Positions 8,024-18,084 of a DNA stretch of 60,447 nucleotides are shown in pieces. The notes below the pieces were generated by a model. It made no database searches, was not told the DNA's origin, and worked only from the letters and a program-made list of their open reading frames with translations. A program made the position numbers and the translations under genes. The first letter of the stretch is position 1, and each line of letters opens with the position of its first letter. Location: positions 1 to 60,447 of the forward strand of contig JBEKFZ010000014.1 in the NCBI GenBank assembly GCA_050013075.1, in the 5' to 3' direction. The DNA comes from JBEKIK01 sp050013075 (GTDB lineage: Bacteria > Planctomycetota > Planctomycetia > Pirellulales > Thermoguttaceae).

Positions 8024-8600
8024 TGCAGGGCTATGAAAAATTATCGGTTATTCCGGAAAAACCCGTTTGTCGAGATCAAGCGGTCGTAACTGTTTTCCTA
8101 TATTTACCAGACAAACACCCCTTTAATGGGGGTAAAGGGCATAGGGCAAAGGGTAAGTGAATGGAAAGGAGCCGTGACAAAATAAACTCTCCAAATCAGG
8201 AGGCCGGACATTCTTGTCTGGCCTTTCTGGCCCGAAAAAAACAGACAAGAATCCTGCTTTCCCTTCATAATTGATCAGGTTTTTTTGATACGAAGACTAA
8301 ATGGAGGGTGGAGAATGAAGGGACAAAATACATACTTATGGGTGGTGTGCATTAATCGGAAGCCAAAAAACCACCAAGTTGCGCTTGTGTGAAATCGACC
8401 TTCCGGCGACAATGCCACACCCTTGGACACTTTGTGACGGCTTTCAAGCCGTCCCACGTACCGGCAGGGTAAATGTTTGGGCCTCACAACTTTGATGAAA
8501 AACAATTCCGGCTCCGTCTACTGACGCGGGGCAATAACGTCGCAAGGATTGCGGCGACCAAACATTACCCAAGCACACGAGGACCCAAAGGAGGGAACCG
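8024..8600. other. Intergenic region between lpxA and the thioredoxin-trypsin gene
   Basis: 577 bp without a convincing gene. It holds a GGCCGGACATTCTTGTCTGG palindrome (8202-8222, repeated with the same left flank at 20740-20764) and a facing ACAGACAAGAATCC stretch that may pair with it. Near the end is a strong AAAGGAGGG ribosome binding site (about 8587-8595) serving the ATG at 8601. The divergent promoters of both genes must lie here, but no clear -35/-10 pair was seen. Confidence 0.6.
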
Positions 8601-10130
8601 ATGGTCTCGTTACATGCGGCCTTAGCGGCCCTATTGTTATCCAACCCTGGGCAAACCGTTTTGTTGGATTTCTATGCCGACGGGTGTGGTCCGTGCCGGG
8701 CAATGGCTCCCACTGTGCAGGCGCTTCAAGAAAAAGGTTATCCCGTCCAAAAGGTCAACCGAGACCAAAACCCAGCCTTGGCCGCAAAATACGGCGTCAA
8801 CGGCGTGCCGTGTTTTGTGATGGTCGTCGACGATCGAGAGGTCGATCGGGTAGTGGGCAGCACCACGTTCAGCCGGCTGGAACGGATGTGTAAAATCACG
8901 CCCGGTCCTCCGCCCAGGCATGAAGATCCGAATGTAATACCCGCGTCGTTCGCACCATCCGGCAATACAACGCCGCTTATCGCGCAGCAGTGGACCTCAG
9001 CGCCGGCGCCGGGCGGATCAGAAGGTTTTGCCGCCGGTGCACGGTCGTCTCTGCCGGGCGTGAACATGCCGGCAAGGGGAAGCGAGCCGGACGCCAAACT
9101 CATAGACTCCAGCGTGCGGCTGCGGATCGAAGACCCCAACGGCAATTCCTGCGGTTCGGGGACCATAATCGACGCCCGCGGCGGCGACGCCTTGATTCTC
9201 ACCTGCGGACATATTTTCCGCGATTCACAAGGCAAGGGGAAAATCGACGTGGATTTATTCGGTCCTTACGCCGGTCAGCGCGTGATCGGCCAGTTGATCT
9301 CCTACGATCTGAAGCGCGACGTGGGCCTGCTGTTCATTAAAGCCCCGGGCCCGATAGCGGCGGTTCGATTGGCCCCGCCCGGTTATCAGGTTCGCAAAGG
9401 CGACCGTGTGGCCGGCGTGGGTTGCGATAACGGCAAAGATCCGGCCGTGCGTTACAGCTACGTCACTTCGTTGAATCGTTATGCGGGATCGCCCAATCTA
9501 CAAGTGGCGGGCCAACCGACCGAAGGCCGCAGCGGCGGCGGATTGTTCTCGGCCGACGGACTGGTGATCGGCGTGTGCAACGCCCGCGATCCTCAAGATC
9601 AGGAAGGTTTTTACGCCGCGCTGGAGACCATCTGCGCCCAGTTGGACGATGCACATCTGGCTTTCGCATTCCAGTCGCCTAAAGGTTATGAGGGTTTAAG
9701 CGGAACGGCGCCGCCGCTTGCGGGGACAAACGCGCCGGCCGTGGCGATTGAGATGACTCAAGCGGCTCCGTCCTCTTCAATATCCAACGTTCTACCCGTA
9801 AATATGGGACAACCGATGGCAACCGCCGGAACGCTCGGGCCCGGATTGAATCCCGGCGAGCAGGCCGCCATGGATGAAATCCACCGCCGGCTGAAAGAAG
9901 GCGCCGAGGTGGTTTGCATTGTCCGTTCGCGGCGCAATCCGCAAGCCAAGAGCGAGGTGATTATGCTCGACAAGGCCTCGCCCGAGTTCCTCCAGCAGTT
10001 GGCCGCCGAAGCTCAATCTCAACAAGGCCGCCAAGAGACCTCTCTGGAATTACCCCAACCCAAACAGCCGGCCCTGGAATGGTCCTCCAATCCAAATCTC
10101 AATTCCAAAACCTGGCGGCAAGGACAGTGA
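8601..10130 (+). CDS. Thioredoxin domain fused to trypsin-like serine protease
   Basis: A 509-residue two-domain protein. Residues about 10-97 form a thioredoxin fold with the active site CGPC at 29-32 and the cis-proline region GVNGVPCFV. A proline-rich linker (100-165) follows. Residues 168-345 form a trypsin-like domain of the DegP/S1C type with an intact triad: His203 in LTCGHIF, Asp239 in KRDVGLL and Ser310 in EGRSGGGLF. The C-terminal 150 residues are Pro, Gln and Ala rich, without a known domain. The start is set by the AGGAGG site 8 nt upstream. No signal peptide is evident before the thioredoxin fold, so location is uncertain. A role in redox-linked protein quality control is inferred. 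Confidence 0.82.
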   Translation: MVSLHAALAALLLSNPGQTVLLDFYADGCGPCRAMAPTVQALQEKGYPVQKVNRDQNPALAAKYGVNGVPCFVMVVDDREVDRVVGSTTFSRLERMCKITPGPPPRHEDPNVIPASFAPSGNTTPLIAQQWTSAPAPGGSEGFAAGARSSLPGVNMPARGSEPDAKLIDSSVRLRIEDPNGNSCGSGTIIDARGGDALILTCGHIFRDSQGKGKIDVDLFGPYAGQRVIGQLISYDLKRDVGLLFIKAPGPIAAVRLAPPGYQVRKGDRVAGVGCDNGKDPAVRYSYVTSLNRYAGSPNLQVAGQPTEGRSGGGLFSADGLVIGVCNARDPQDQEGFYAALETICAQLDDAHLAFAFQSPKGYEGLSGTAPPLAGTNAPAVAIEMTQAAPSSSISNVLPVNMGQPMATAGTLGPGLNPGEQAAMDEIHRRLKEGAEVVCIVRSRRNPQAKSEVIMLDKASPEFLQQLAAEAQSQQGRQETSLELPQPKQPALEWSSNPNLNSKTWRQGQ

Positions 10131-10660
10131 TAAGGGATAGGGTCTTTGTGTCGAGATTCGCGCGCATTTTGCGCGCATGATTTTTTATTGCAAATTGACA
10201 ATTGCAAATTGAACAACCTTAACCACTTGCGTGATTCGCCACTTTACTCCGTACTTCGTACTCTTAACTGGAAACTGATTACTGAAAACTGATAACCATC
10301 TACCATCTACTTTAAACTATTTGGTTGCGGCTATTGAGTCTCAGGTAATGAATGTCGTGTTTTCGCCTCAGAGCCGGGCCGTGTCGGCCCGGAATTACCG
10401 GGGCGACACGCCCCGGCTCTGCCTTTTTATGCGACATTCTTTTTCTGAGACCCAATAAAGGCCGCGCTAGGGTAGAATTGGTAGTGGACGGTGAACAGCG
10501 GGTGGTGCGAAACCGCAAGCGGTTTCATTGCATGCTTATCTTTGATCTATATTTGATATAGCCGTCTTTACCTTCTGCATCGAAAAGGTCGTGTTGTGCT
10601 GATGTTAACGTTTGTATTTGCGATATTGAATATATGCCTGGGCTTTGCCCTGGCAATGTA
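10131..10660. other. Intergenic region with repeat copies and a possible gene remnant
   Basis: 530 bp. It carries short AAACTGATAACTG-type repeats, R1 element copy C (10334-10455), an AACCGCAAGCGGTT palindrome (10509-10525) and, at 10602-10688, a tiny open frame of 28 codons. The neighbouring genes converge here. No intact gene is supported. Confidence 0.6.
10334..10455 (+). repeat. Palindromic element family R1, copy C
   Basis: 122 bp with ends TTGAGTCTCAGG and CTGAGACCCAA, flanked by TA (10332-10333, 10456-10457). The core matches copies B and D almost base for base. The minus strand reads as an open frame containing EPGRVAPVIPGRHGPALRR, the same frame that is translated in hypE. Confidence 0.9.
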
Positions 10661-10688
10661 CTATACGTCGCTAGTCAAACGATCGTAG
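10602..10688 (+). pseudogene. Possible remnant: 28-codon hydrophobic N-terminus
   Basis: ATG at 10602 opens a frame reading MLTFVFAILNICLGFALAMY and then stops after TSLVKRS. It looks like the N-terminal membrane anchor of a larger planctomycete protein, cut off before the catalytic part. It overlaps the 3' end of the convergent aldolase-like gene by 28 nt. It may equally be chance or a genuine micro-protein. Confidence 0.2.
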
Positions 10689-11632
10689 AAGTCCACGTAG
10701 TTATCGCGCTTCTCGCTTTTGTTCCGTGCGGCGATTGCGCTGCGGGGATGCTCGTTGAGTTGCCCGGTGATGTTGTATTGCACGTACGGCCCCCATTCCA
10801 CCTGGCGGCTCAGCGGAAGCAGGCGCTCTTGTATCACTTGGTAGACGGGCCGGATTTTAAACTTGGGATTGCGTAGGAAACCGATCAGCAGTTCCATGGG
10901 GCAATTGCCCGCCCCGCGCCCCAGGCCGGCCATTGAGGCGTCGATGCGATTCGCCCCGTGGATGATGGCTTCGATACTGTTGGCGAAGGCCAACTGCTGG
11001 TTGTTATGGGCGTGGATGCCCACCTGTTTGCCCGATGCCTTGCAGTATTCCAGGTATTTCTTGACTAACAATTCCACCTGCTCGGCGTACATCGCCCCGT
11101 AGCTGTCGACGACCACGATTACGTCAGTCGGCGAGGTAACCAGCACTTCCAGCACCTGGTCGATTTCCTGTTCCTTAACCGTGGTCACGGCCATCAGGTT
11201 CGCCGACACTTCATAGCCTTTATCTTTGGCGTCCTTGATCATGTCCATGGCCTCGGAAACCTGGTTGGCGTAAAACGCCACGCGGATCATGCTTAGCACG
11301 CTGTCTTTTTTGTGGAGCACGTCGTTGCGCCAGTCCGATTTGCCGGCATCGATCATGGCGGTGAGTTTCAGCGGCGTGGGATTATCGCCCACCACGCGGC
11401 GGATGTCGTCCTCTTTGCAGAATTTCCATGCGCCGAACTGGTCGCGAGCGATGACTTTATTGTCGGCCTTGTAACCGAATTCCATGTAATCGATGCCCGC
11501 CTCCACGCAGGCGTCGTATATCGCGCGGACGAACCCGTCCTCGAACATGTGATCGTTCACCAGTCCGCCGTCGCGCACTGTGCAATCCAATACCTTCAGT
11601 TCCGGTCGATAAGTGATCCAGGGGGCAGTCAC
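10661..11632 (-). CDS. HMG-CoA lyase / hydroxy-oxovalerate aldolase-like enzyme
   Basis: A 323-residue DRE-TIM barrel metallolyase. LDCTVRDGG at about residues 14-22 is the DRE-type motif, with the metal-binding pair HAHNNQ at about 209-214 and the AGLGRGAGNCPMELL segment typical of homocitrate synthase/HMGL-like and DmpG-like enzymes. It lacks the long C-terminal domains of isopropylmalate synthase. The substrate is not determined: 4-hydroxy-2-oxovalerate aldolase-like is the closest match by length and motif, but no partner acylating dehydrogenase lies nearby. The start is GTG at 11632, set by an AAAGGAG site 8 nt upstream. Confidence 0.8.
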   Translation of the reverse strand: MTAPWITYRPELKVLDCTVRDGGLVNDHMFEDGFVRAIYDACVEAGIDYMEFGYKADNKVIARDQFGAWKFCKEDDIRRVVGDNPTPLKLTAMIDAGKSDWRNDVLHKKDSVLSMIRVAFYANQVSEAMDMIKDAKDKGYEVSANLMAVTTVKEQEIDQVLEVLVTSPTDVIVVVDSYGAMYAEQVELLVKKYLEYCKASGKQVGIHAHNNQQLAFANSIEAIIHGANRIDASMAGLGRGAGNCPMELLIGFLRNPKFKIRPVYQVIQERLLPLSRQVEWGPYVQYNITGQLNEHPRSAIAARNKSEKRDNYVDFYDRLTSDV

Positions 11633-11975
11633 GGGAGTCTCCTTTAGGGATAGGCTATAGGCTTTAGGCTATAGGCTTTAGTTTTCCAAACATTCAATTC
11701 TGGTTGCGCAATAAGAAACTGTCAACTGAATACTGTCCCTCCTTATGCGGGGGGCGTAGGGAACATTGCAATAATCCGATTCTATGGATATTGTGGAGTG
11801 AAAAGGGTTCAGGATTTGGAGTTCAGAATTGGAATGATTGGGAATCGAGAATCTGGATTCCGTGATTATGATACTTTTGGACAAAAACCTAACCTCCATT
11901 CCTGAACCCCAAACCCTTAATGAAAATATCATTGGGGCGACAGTTGAACTCTCGCCCCAACAACCGAGGTGCAAT
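11633..11975. other. Intergenic region upstream of fumC
   Basis: 343 bp between divergent genes. It holds short 'aggctataggcttta' tandem repeats (11648-11680), TTCAGGATTTGGAGTTCAG-type filler and, at 11934-11958, a GGGGCGACAGTTGAACT palindrome also seen at 56539-56563. A frame open upstream of fumC runs through this repeat and is not treated as coding. Confidence 0.55.
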
Positions 11976-13472
<1,497 letters not shown>

Positions 13473-13606
13473 GCAATAGGGGATAGTAGGTCGACTTTTA
13501 AAGTCGTCTTACTGGGAATCGGGGATTGTAAACGGCGTGCAGTGCGAAACCGCAAGCGGTTTTCTTTATCCTTCCGCCCTCACCCCTAAACCCTGAACCC
13601 TATTTT

Positions 13607-13891
13607 TTACAATTTCGCCGTCAACTTGTCGAATTCTTCGACCGGAAGGATGGGCGAGGTGTTAAAGGCGATGCCCGACATCTTGGTCAGCGCGATGGAT
13701 GCCTTCATCGCTTCTTCCACGCCGGGAAATTCGAGAATCAACACCAGGTCGTTCTCGCCCAGCGCGGCGTACATCGATACCAATTCCCCTTTGTACTTTT
13801 TGATAAGCGCCACGGCCTTATCGGTCCGCTGCGGACTAAGATCGGCCAAGGCCTGGGGGGTGTACTTGCCCAACATTATGAAAGTAGCCAT
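13607..13891 (-). CDS. GYD domain protein
   Basis: A 94-residue protein starting MATFIMLGKYTPQ, with KKYKGELVSMYAALGENDLV and LILEFPGVEEAMKASIAL. This matches the GYD family of small ferredoxin-like fold proteins of unknown function. The start is ATG at 13891 with an excellent AGGAGGG site 7 nt upstream. A longer open frame exists but runs through repetitive filler. It stands alone between fumC and pabB and points away from pabB. Confidence 0.85.
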   Translation of the reverse strand: MATFIMLGKYTPQALADLSPQRTDKAVALIKKYKGELVSMYAALGENDLVLILEFPGVEEAMKASIALTKMSGIAFNTSPILPVEEFDKLTAKL

Positions 13892-14040
13892 GACTTGCCC
13901 TCCTAATGGAAAAGGTGAAATGATTTTTCTATCGTCTTTTATGACCGGCAAACTGTGCTTTGTCAATAGGCGCGACGGCCCGGGTATTTCCCTTTTCCCC
14001 CTTTCCCTTTTTCCCTTTTTACACATAAGATTTACTGTTA

Positions 14041-15633
14041 ATGAATGATACTCCGCCACGAATACCGCCGGCTTGTTGCCATTTACTCGACGAAGTGCTG
14101 CTACGACTGCCATTTTGGCGATATTACGAACTGTATCGCAATGCACCTTATTCGTTTCTGCTGGATAGCGCCAAGGAGTCCGATCAGATGGGACGATATT
14201 CGTTTATCGGCGGCGATCCCACGCTGGTTTTTCGAGCCAAGCGATTAAAGCCGGAAGGCAGCGCCATCGCGGATATCAAAGTCATTGAACTGGCCGATTC
14301 AACCGGCCGGCATTTGGAAAAAACATCAATTACACATCAAATCGGTCCGCCCTTGGAGTATTTGCGCCAACTCTTGGCCGCGCATCGCGTCGATTACCGC
14401 GAGTATGCCGACCATCCGGTTCCGTTTCTCTCCGGCGCGGTTGGATATTTTGGATACGAGGCCGGTTACTTCATCGAGGAATTGCCCGACCGCGGCGTGG
14501 ACGATCTTGGATTGCCCGATATCTACCTGATGTTTTTTTCCACCGTTCTGGGCCATTGTCATTCTAGCGGCCGGTCTTATTTGTCGATTCTCGGCCGGGG
14601 AGACGATGTCAATGACGCACTCAAGCAGGCCGAGTTACGCCGAGAAGAGATGCTTGCTAAAATTACTAATTTTGAGTCTAGTACGAAAAGCCCTCACCCT
14701 AATCCTCTCCGGGCACCGACGGGCACCGTGCGGAGCAGGGTCGGTTGGTCGGTAGAGGGGACTTGCGGATCAGACCGCGATATTTCGCTCGACATTCACG
14801 CCTATTTCGATAAGAAAAAATACTGCCGGGCAATCGAAACTATAAAGGAGCATATTTCGGCGGGCGACGTGTACCAGGTTTGCCTGACCCGGCGTTTGGA
14901 CGCTCCGCTTATCGGCGGTACGGCATGGGATTTGTATCAAGAGTTGCGGCGGATCAATCCAGCGCCGTTCGCCTCGTTCTTGAATTTTCCCGAGGCACAG
15001 GTGGCGTCCTCGTCGCCCGAAAGGTTTCTTTCCTTGGGGCCTGACGGCGTTGCCGAAAGCCGGCCGATCAAGGGCACTCGGCCCCGCGGCGCAAATCTTG
15101 AACAAGACCGACTGTTGCGGGAGGAATTATCGGCTTCGGCCAAGGACCGGGCCGAAAACCTGATGATTGTCGATCTGGTGCGCAACGATTTCGGCCGCGT
15201 ATGCCGCTTCGGCAGCGTAGAGGTACCGGAGTTCATGCTGATCGAGGACTATGCCACGGTGTTTCAGATGGTCTCGACTATCCGCGGCAGGCTTGCCCCG
15301 GGACGCGACGCGTTGGACCTGATCCGGGCGTGTTTTCCCGGCGGTTCGATGACCGGCGCGCCAAAGATCGAAGCCATGAAAATTATCGACCGGCTGGAGG
15401 GCGTCAAACGCGGCATCTATTCGGGGACAATCGGTTATCTCGATTTTGCCGGGCCGATGGATCTAAGCATCGTCATCCGCACGATTGTGATCAAGGACGG
15501 CCGATGCTATTTCCACGCGGGCGGGGGCATTGTAGCCGATTCCGATCCGCCGGCTGAATTCCAGGAAACCCAAGACAAGGCCCGGGCCCTTATCGAGGCG
15601 ATAAAAAACCTGAAATTGCGCGGCGAAGATTAA
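14041..15633 (+). CDS. pabB: PabB, aminodeoxychorismate synthase component I
   Basis: PabB aminates chorismate to 4-amino-4-deoxychorismate for folate synthesis. Residues about 20-200 form the TrpE-like N-terminal domain (YSFLLDSA, GRYSFIGGDP). The chorismate-binding domain follows, with GDVYQVCLTRR, SSPERFL and PIKGTRPRG at about 342-350. The Lys of PIKGT points to PabB rather than TrpE, which has Ala there. ENLMIVDLVRNDFGRVC, FPGGSMTGAPK and GIYSGTIGYL complete the site. The linker at residues about 218-240 is encoded by a dispersed repeat (14691-14760). It has 530 residues, slightly long. No pabA or pabC lies in the window. Confidence 0.9.
   Translation: MNDTPPRIPPACCHLLDEVLLRLPFWRYYELYRNAPYSFLLDSAKESDQMGRYSFIGGDPTLVFRAKRLKPEGSAIADIKVIELADSTGRHLEKTSITHQIGPPLEYLRQLLAAHRVDYREYADHPVPFLSGAVGYFGYEAGYFIEELPDRGVDDLGLPDIYLMFFSTVLGHCHSSGRSYLSILGRGDDVNDALKQAELRREEMLAKITNFESSTKSPHPNPLRAPTGTVRSRVGWSVEGTCGSDRDISLDIHAYFDKKKYCRAIETIKEHISAGDVYQVCLTRRLDAPLIGGTAWDLYQELRRINPAPFASFLNFPEAQVASSSPERFLSLGPDGVAESRPIKGTRPRGANLEQDRLLREELSASAKDRAENLMIVDLVRNDFGRVCRFGSVEVPEFMLIEDYATVFQMVSTIRGRLAPGRDALDLIRACFPGGSMTGAPKIEAMKIIDRLEGVKRGIYSGTIGYLDFAGPMDLSIVIRTIVIKDGRCYFHAGGGIVADSDPPAEFQETQDKARALIEAIKNLKLRGED
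14691..14760. repeat. CCCTCACCCTAATCCTCTCC-type repeat inside pabB
   Basis: This 70-bp segment starts CCCTCACCCTAATCCTCTCC and ends GGTAGAGGGG, a pattern of the widespread CCCTC-start/GAGGG-end palindromes. A related unit lies at about 57837-57878. It encodes the PabB linker without a stop or frameshift, in a region where PabB proteins vary in length. Confidence 0.7.
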
Positions 15634-15769
15634 AAGCCTATCCCAAAAGTCATCCTGAGCGCAGCGAAGGATCTCTGTCACAATCCCATATTACCCATTC
15701 TTGACATTATGTTCCTTCTAGATTCTTCGCTTCGCTCAGAATGACGATTATTGTTTTGGGATAAGCTCT
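15634..15769. repeat. MITE-like inverted repeat, family R7, copy 1
   Basis: 136 bp right after pabB with ends AGCCTATCCCAAAA and TTTTGGGATAAGCTCT. Inside are facing TCATCCTGAGCGCAGCGAAG and CTTCGCTTCGCTCAGAATGA arms. A second, shorter copy lies at 41385-41497. The ends resemble those of IS5-type elements, so a non-autonomous transposon is likely (inference). Confidence 0.8.
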
Positions 15770-15789
15770 AAGCATTTTTCCATAATACC

Positions 15790-16320
15790 TTACGGTTTTG
15801 TCGTCGGTAAAATCGTCTGTGCGTTGCGGAAATTTATAGCTCCAATAGGGTGCAACACGTCCTGGATCGGCGTGCGACTGTTCCAGCGCGATCGATCCCA
15901 GGGTATGACATACGCCACTGCTTTGCCGGTGGTGGTCTCGGCCACGTAAACAACCGAGGCTCCCCCATACCCCCGGCTCGTTCCGGTCCTGAAATCGGCA
16001 AGTCCGGTGACCATGAGAAAATGCGGATTTTTGGCCAGGTCAACCTGCAGGTCTTTCAAAACGTTGTAGCGATACAGACCCGTAAACCCTCCCGTGACCT
16101 TACCCGGCACCGCGGCAAGCAGATCGCCGGTAAGACAATCGAGGAAATACACCGCTTCCACGTCGGCATCGAGCAGCCCGGTGGCGATCAGGTAGGTTTC
16201 GGCCCGATCGGTGGCCACGGCGTGCAAGGGTATGTGCGGAAGAAAACCGCCCAGACCGATTCCGATCAACAAAGTCAACAACGGCAAAAAACCGCGATAG
16301 CGAGAAAGCAGGCATTTCAT
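15790..16320 (-). CDS. Conserved exported protein of unknown function
   Basis: A 176-residue protein with an N-terminal signal or anchor (residues 11-28, FLPLLTLLIGIGLGGFLP). The mature part has a repeated-strand look: TYLIATGLLDADVEAVYFLD, TGDLLAAVPGK, NPHFLMVTGLADF and GASVVYVAETTTGKAVAYVI. The 'YFLDCLTGDLLAAV' pattern suggests a beta-sheet periplasmic domain that may bind a ligand, but no named family is recognised. It lies alone on the minus strand, divergent from the gene at 16379 (58 bp apart). Confidence 0.65.
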   Translation of the reverse strand: MKCLLSRYRGFLPLLTLLIGIGLGGFLPHIPLHAVATDRAETYLIATGLLDADVEAVYFLDCLTGDLLAAVPGKVTGGFTGLYRYNVLKDLQVDLAKNPHFLMVTGLADFRTGTSRGYGGASVVYVAETTTGKAVAYVIPWDRSRWNSRTPIQDVLHPIGAINFRNAQTILPTTKP

Positions 16321-16378
16321 GATATTATCTCCCTTTGCATAATTATAGTTTATAAAGTCAAGATTTACAGGGAAATAG

Positions 16379-17032
16379 ATGAATTACTTTGCCCATGCAC
16401 TGCCGCTGTTGGACCGGCCGTATTTCGCCGCGGGCACAGGCGTGCCCGATTGGTTGACCGTCGCCGATCGCCGCTTGCGATTGCGAGCCAAGCACGTCGA
16501 GCCTTTTCTGGCCGATACCGATCCGGTGGTTGCAGCGGTGGCGGGCGGAGTGTCGCGGCATCTGGACGAAGACGCCAGATTTCACAAAACCCGGGCATTT
16601 ACTGAACTTTCCTGGCAATTGACCGTGATGGTCCGCGACGCCTTGAGCGACCGGGACGGTTTGCGACCGAGTTTCCTAGGCCATCTTCTCCTCGAGATCC
16701 TGCTCGATGCAGCCTTGATTGAGGAAAATCCCCGTCTTTTAGAGCGATATTATCAACTTTTGGAAGAGATCGAGCCGGCGCTGGTCGAGGCCGCCGTGAA
16801 CCGCATGGCCCCGCGCCCGACCGAGCGATTGGCGATCATGATCGCCGAATTCCGCCGCCAACGGGTCTTGTGGGATTATCTCCAGGATGACAAACTATTA
16901 ATGCGTTTGAACCAGATCATGCAACGCGTGAAATTGCCCCTGTTGCCCGATGATTTCGCCGACGTTCTGCCAACCGCGCGGCCGATCGTCGGCAAACGAA
17001 AGAATGATCTGCTGGAATGTATCCGATCTTGA
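16379..17032 (+). CDS. AcpH/DUF479-like hydrolase-fold protein
   Basis: A 217-residue all-helical protein starting MNYFAHALPLLDRPYFAAG. The start resembles acyl carrier protein phosphodiesterase (AcpH, 'MNFLAHLHLA' start) and HD-domain hydrolases: GVSRHLDEDARFHKTRAF and SFLGHLLLEILLDAALIEE supply His and Asp residues at spacing suitable for metal binding. Whether it removes phosphopantetheine from ACP is not shown by sequence alone. It precedes a small antitoxin-like gene and scpB on the same strand, but the 56-bp gap gives no proof of an operon. Confidence 0.55.
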   Translation: MNYFAHALPLLDRPYFAAGTGVPDWLTVADRRLRLRAKHVEPFLADTDPVVAAVAGGVSRHLDEDARFHKTRAFTELSWQLTVMVRDALSDRDGLRPSFLGHLLLEILLDAALIEENPRLLERYYQLLEEIEPALVEAAVNRMAPRPTERLAIMIAEFRRQRVLWDYLQDDKLLMRLNQIMQRVKLPLLPDDFADVLPTARPIVGKRKNDLLECIRS

Positions 17033-17088
17033 ACCCAAAACCCAATGGGCTACAATATCAATGGGCGGTAATATAGGGAGTAATAAAG

Positions 17089-17316
17089 ATGCAAGCCATC
17101 AAAGCGACGGTCCAAGACGGAAATGTCATTTTAAATGAACATGTGGATATAAAAGGCCGATTCGATGCCGTGCTTGTGCTATTGGATCCGGATCCATGGG
17201 AATCACTGTTGCAAGACCCGCGCGTTCGTCCTGAACTTGTAAAAGCCCGCCAAGAAGCACTGCAAGACCATGCGGTTGGAAAAACTACGCCGCTCGATCC
17301 GGATAAGATGCCGTGA
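17089..17316 (+). CDS. Antitoxin-like small protein without visible toxin
   Basis: A 75-residue protein. It starts MQAIKATVQDGNVILNEHVD, a small beta-rich segment like the AbrB/DUF104-type antitoxins, then DPWESLLQDPRVRPELVKAR and a tail ending TTPLDPDKMP, a pattern often seen in genes paired with RelE/ParE-type toxins. GGGAG about 10 nt upstream of the ATG can serve as ribosome binding site. No toxin gene follows: the next start codon, only 3 nt after the stop, is scpB. Either the toxin has been lost or the gene is an orphan regulator. Confidence 0.6.
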   Translation: MQAIKATVQDGNVILNEHVDIKGRFDAVLVLLDPDPWESLLQDPRVRPELVKARQEALQDHAVGKTTPLDPDKMP

Positions 17317-17319
17317 ATT

Positions 17320-18084
17320 ATGTCCCAAACTCCCGAGCCACCAATCGAACCGCGCAGGCAGGAAAGCATTTCGCTGGATGAATTGGCACAGGCGTTTGCG
17401 CAGGTGATGGGCGCTCCGCTGCGGGTGCAGCCGAATGCGGAACAACTTGCTCAGCCGCCATCCATTCCCGATCAACCGGCGGACGTCGTACAACCAATGA
17501 CCGATGTTCAGCCGGAAGTCGGCGAATTGCCGTCTATCCCGCCGGCCAAAGAAGACGCCTGCCCAGTCAGTCCGCTGAGCATTCTGGAGGCCATGCTTTT
17601 CGTGGGCAATCGCGATAACAAACCGCTTTCGGCCGGCAAGGCGGCCGAGTTGATGCGCGACGTTGCCGCCGAGGAAATTCCCCTCTTGGTCGAAGAACTC
17701 AATGGGCGCTATGCCGCCGACGGTTGTCCATACCACGTCGTAGGCGAGGGCGACGGGTATCGTCTTACGCTAAGAAAAACCTATTCCGCCTTGCGAAACA
17801 AATTTTACGGCCGCATACGCGAGGCCCGTTTGTCGCAAGCCGCCATCGACGTTTTGGCCATCGTGGCTTACCAACAACCGATCACCGGCGAGCGGGTAAG
17901 CCGTTTGCGCGGCAAGCCCAGCAGTCATATTTTGACCCAATTGGTGCGGCGCGGTCTGCTTAGAATCCAACGACCCCAGAGCAAACGCCGCACGCCTGAT
18001 TATTACACTACGCAGCGGTTCCTGCGTCTTTTCAATCTTCAATCGCTTAATGATTTGCCCAGAAGCGAAGACACGCCGATGTAG
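17320..18084 (+). CDS. scpB: ScpB, segregation and condensation protein B
   Basis: ScpB is the winged-helix kleisin-associated subunit that, with ScpA and Smc, condenses and segregates the chromosome. Of the 254 residues, the first 85 are a Pro/Gln-rich extension without a known domain. The rest has the ScpB order: SILEAMLFVGN, a first winged helix (LVEELNGRY, GEGDGYRLTLR), then LSQAAIDVLAIVAYQQPITG, a RGKPSSHILTQLVRRGLL second winged helix, and TTQRFLRLFNLQSLNDLP at the end. The second half is the most diagnostic part. scpA is not adjacent in this window. Confidence 0.9.
   Translation: MSQTPEPPIEPRRQESISLDELAQAFAQVMGAPLRVQPNAEQLAQPPSIPDQPADVVQPMTDVQPEVGELPSIPPAKEDACPVSPLSILEAMLFVGNRDNKPLSAGKAAELMRDVAAEEIPLLVEELNGRYAADGCPYHVVGEGDGYRLTLRKTYSALRNKFYGRIREARLSQAAIDVLAIVAYQQPITGERVSRLRGKPSSHILTQLVRRGLLRIQRPQSKRRTPDYYTTQRFLRLFNLQSLNDLPRSEDTPM

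Noticed and set aside
11838..11975. Longer N-terminus for fumC
   Set aside because: The frame is open, but the sequence runs through filler repeats and a GGGGCGACAG palindrome, and homologues begin at the ATG at 11976, which has its own ribosome site.
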